Translations under genes and position numbers: made by a program
The notes under the pieces: model-generated
Seen by the model: the letters and a program-made list of their open reading frames with translations, nothing else
Database searches by the model: none
Told to the model about the DNA's origin: nothing
Part shown: positions 63,190-64,000 of the stretch, in pieces
Position numbering within the stretch: the first letter of the stretch is position 1
How the letters are laid out: each line of letters opens with the position of its first letter
Origin: Bombyx mori
Lineage: Eukaryota; Arthropoda; Insecta; Lepidoptera; Bombycidae
Direction of reading: 5' to 3'
Assembly: GCF_030269925.1 (NCBI RefSeq)
Contig: NC_085132.1
Coordinates: 1,944,501-2,008,500, forward strand
Length of the DNA stretch: 64,000 nt

Positions 63190-63505
63190 ATCGTCGTGGC
63201 CTAAACGATAAGACGTCCGGTGCATTCGTATGTAGTGATGCACCGGTGTTCGAATTCCGCCGGCGGCAGGTACTAATTTTTTCAATGAAATACGTACTTA
63301 ACAAATCTTCACGATTGACTTCCACGGTGAAGGAATAATATCGTGTAATAAAAATGAAACCCGCAAAATTATAATTTGCGTAATTACTGGTGGTAGGACC
63401 TCTTGTGAGTCCGCACGGTTAGGTATCACCAACCAGCCTATTTCTGCCGTGGAACAATGAGTTTCGGTTTGAAGGGCGGGGCAGCCGTTGTAACTACATA
63501 TACTG
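63190..63505 (+). repeat. Bm1-type SINE with tRNA-like head, tailless
   Basis: Head atcgtcgtggcctaaacgat and B-box gtgttcgaattccg, body through ggtggtaggacctcttgtga, ending near gttgtaactacatatactga. Confidence 0.87.
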
Positions 63506-63861
63506 AGGAATATTCTAAAAAAGATTGAACAATAATAAAATACTTATTGCGTTTTCTGTACAATATTAAGAAAACAACATTTAAAGCCTTTATTTTCGTT
63601 TTGTTATTTGAATTAGGTAAAACTGAACTTCTCTTTTTTCTCAATGACAGAGAGCTCAGTCAATCTAATTAAGTAAAAAAAATGTTTTTAAACTAAATAT
63701 GTAGTTTGAATGATCCAGAACAGACTCTTGTTTCGAGGAGGTGGTCACGACCCTCAGTATTGAGGAAACCGAAGCGAGAAGAAAGTTTCTAAGGCTTTAC
63801 ACAAAAATTACATATAAAAAGATTTTTCTTTACATACTTTTGCACCGATATCAAAATCTTT

Positions 63862-64000
63862 ACTTAATATTATAAAGCTGAAGAGTTTGTTTGTTTGAAC
63901 GCGCTAATCTCTGGAACTACTGGTCCGATTTGAAAAATTCTTTCAGTGTTAGATAGCCCGTTTATTGAGGAAGGCTATAGGCTCACGGTAAGACCAATAC
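63862..64000 (+). repeat. Helitron-like repeat, cut by the window edge
   Basis: taatattataaagctgaaga, then ctactggtccgatttgaaaa and gaggaaggctatagg, as in 38570-38748. Confidence 0.5.

Overview
The window looks like nuclear DNA of a lepidopteran insect, most likely a silkworm (Bombyx). Nearly every interval carries a tRNA-derived SINE of the Bm1 type, tails of one abundant poly(A) LINE, R1-clade LINEs and A|TC...CTAG|T elements with the ends of non-autonomous Helitrons. The organism and family names are recognised from memory, not from a search.

Only one host gene is supported. On the minus strand, ten coding exons between 23764 and 6947 encode a G-protein-coupled receptor kinase of the GRK4/5/6 (insect Gprk2) type. 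All splice phases agree across nine introns. The exons cover most of the RGS-homology domain, the whole kinase domain and the C-terminal tail. The N-terminal exon or exons were not found and must lie upstream, inside a very large intron or outside the window. The exon carrying the catalytic loop is followed by degenerate tandem copies of its own 3' half, with a period near 126 bp.

The right two thirds is repeat-dominated. The main element (45399-52018) is an apparently intact R1-clade retrotransposon. It has a 168-bp tandem repeat in its 5' UTR, a 765-codon ORF1 with zinc knuckles, a 1060-codon ORF2 (endonuclease, reverse transcriptase, C-terminal zinc finger), a TAATG stop/start junction and a poly(A) tail. 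It is flanked by a 14-bp target duplication and sits inside a 5'-truncated copy of a second, Jockey/CR1-type LINE. A longer copy of that second LINE (about 56697-60360) has one in-frame stop beside its endonuclease SDH motif and sits inside a Helitron-like element.

Other clear nests are a broken mariner inside a Helitron-like element (33651-35334), a hAT-type element splitting a Bm1 and hosting a Helitron-like copy (29777-31372), and a Bm1 split by a hAT MITE that itself carries a LINE tail (17379-17900). Dead R1 copies with target duplications (16632, 31629, 44452), a solo LTR (54693-55049) and several unclassified dispersed repeats complete the set. Stretches between these are AT-rich intron or intergenic DNA with no recognisable gene. 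No prokaryotic features, CRISPR arrays, rRNA genes or convincing tRNA genes were seen.
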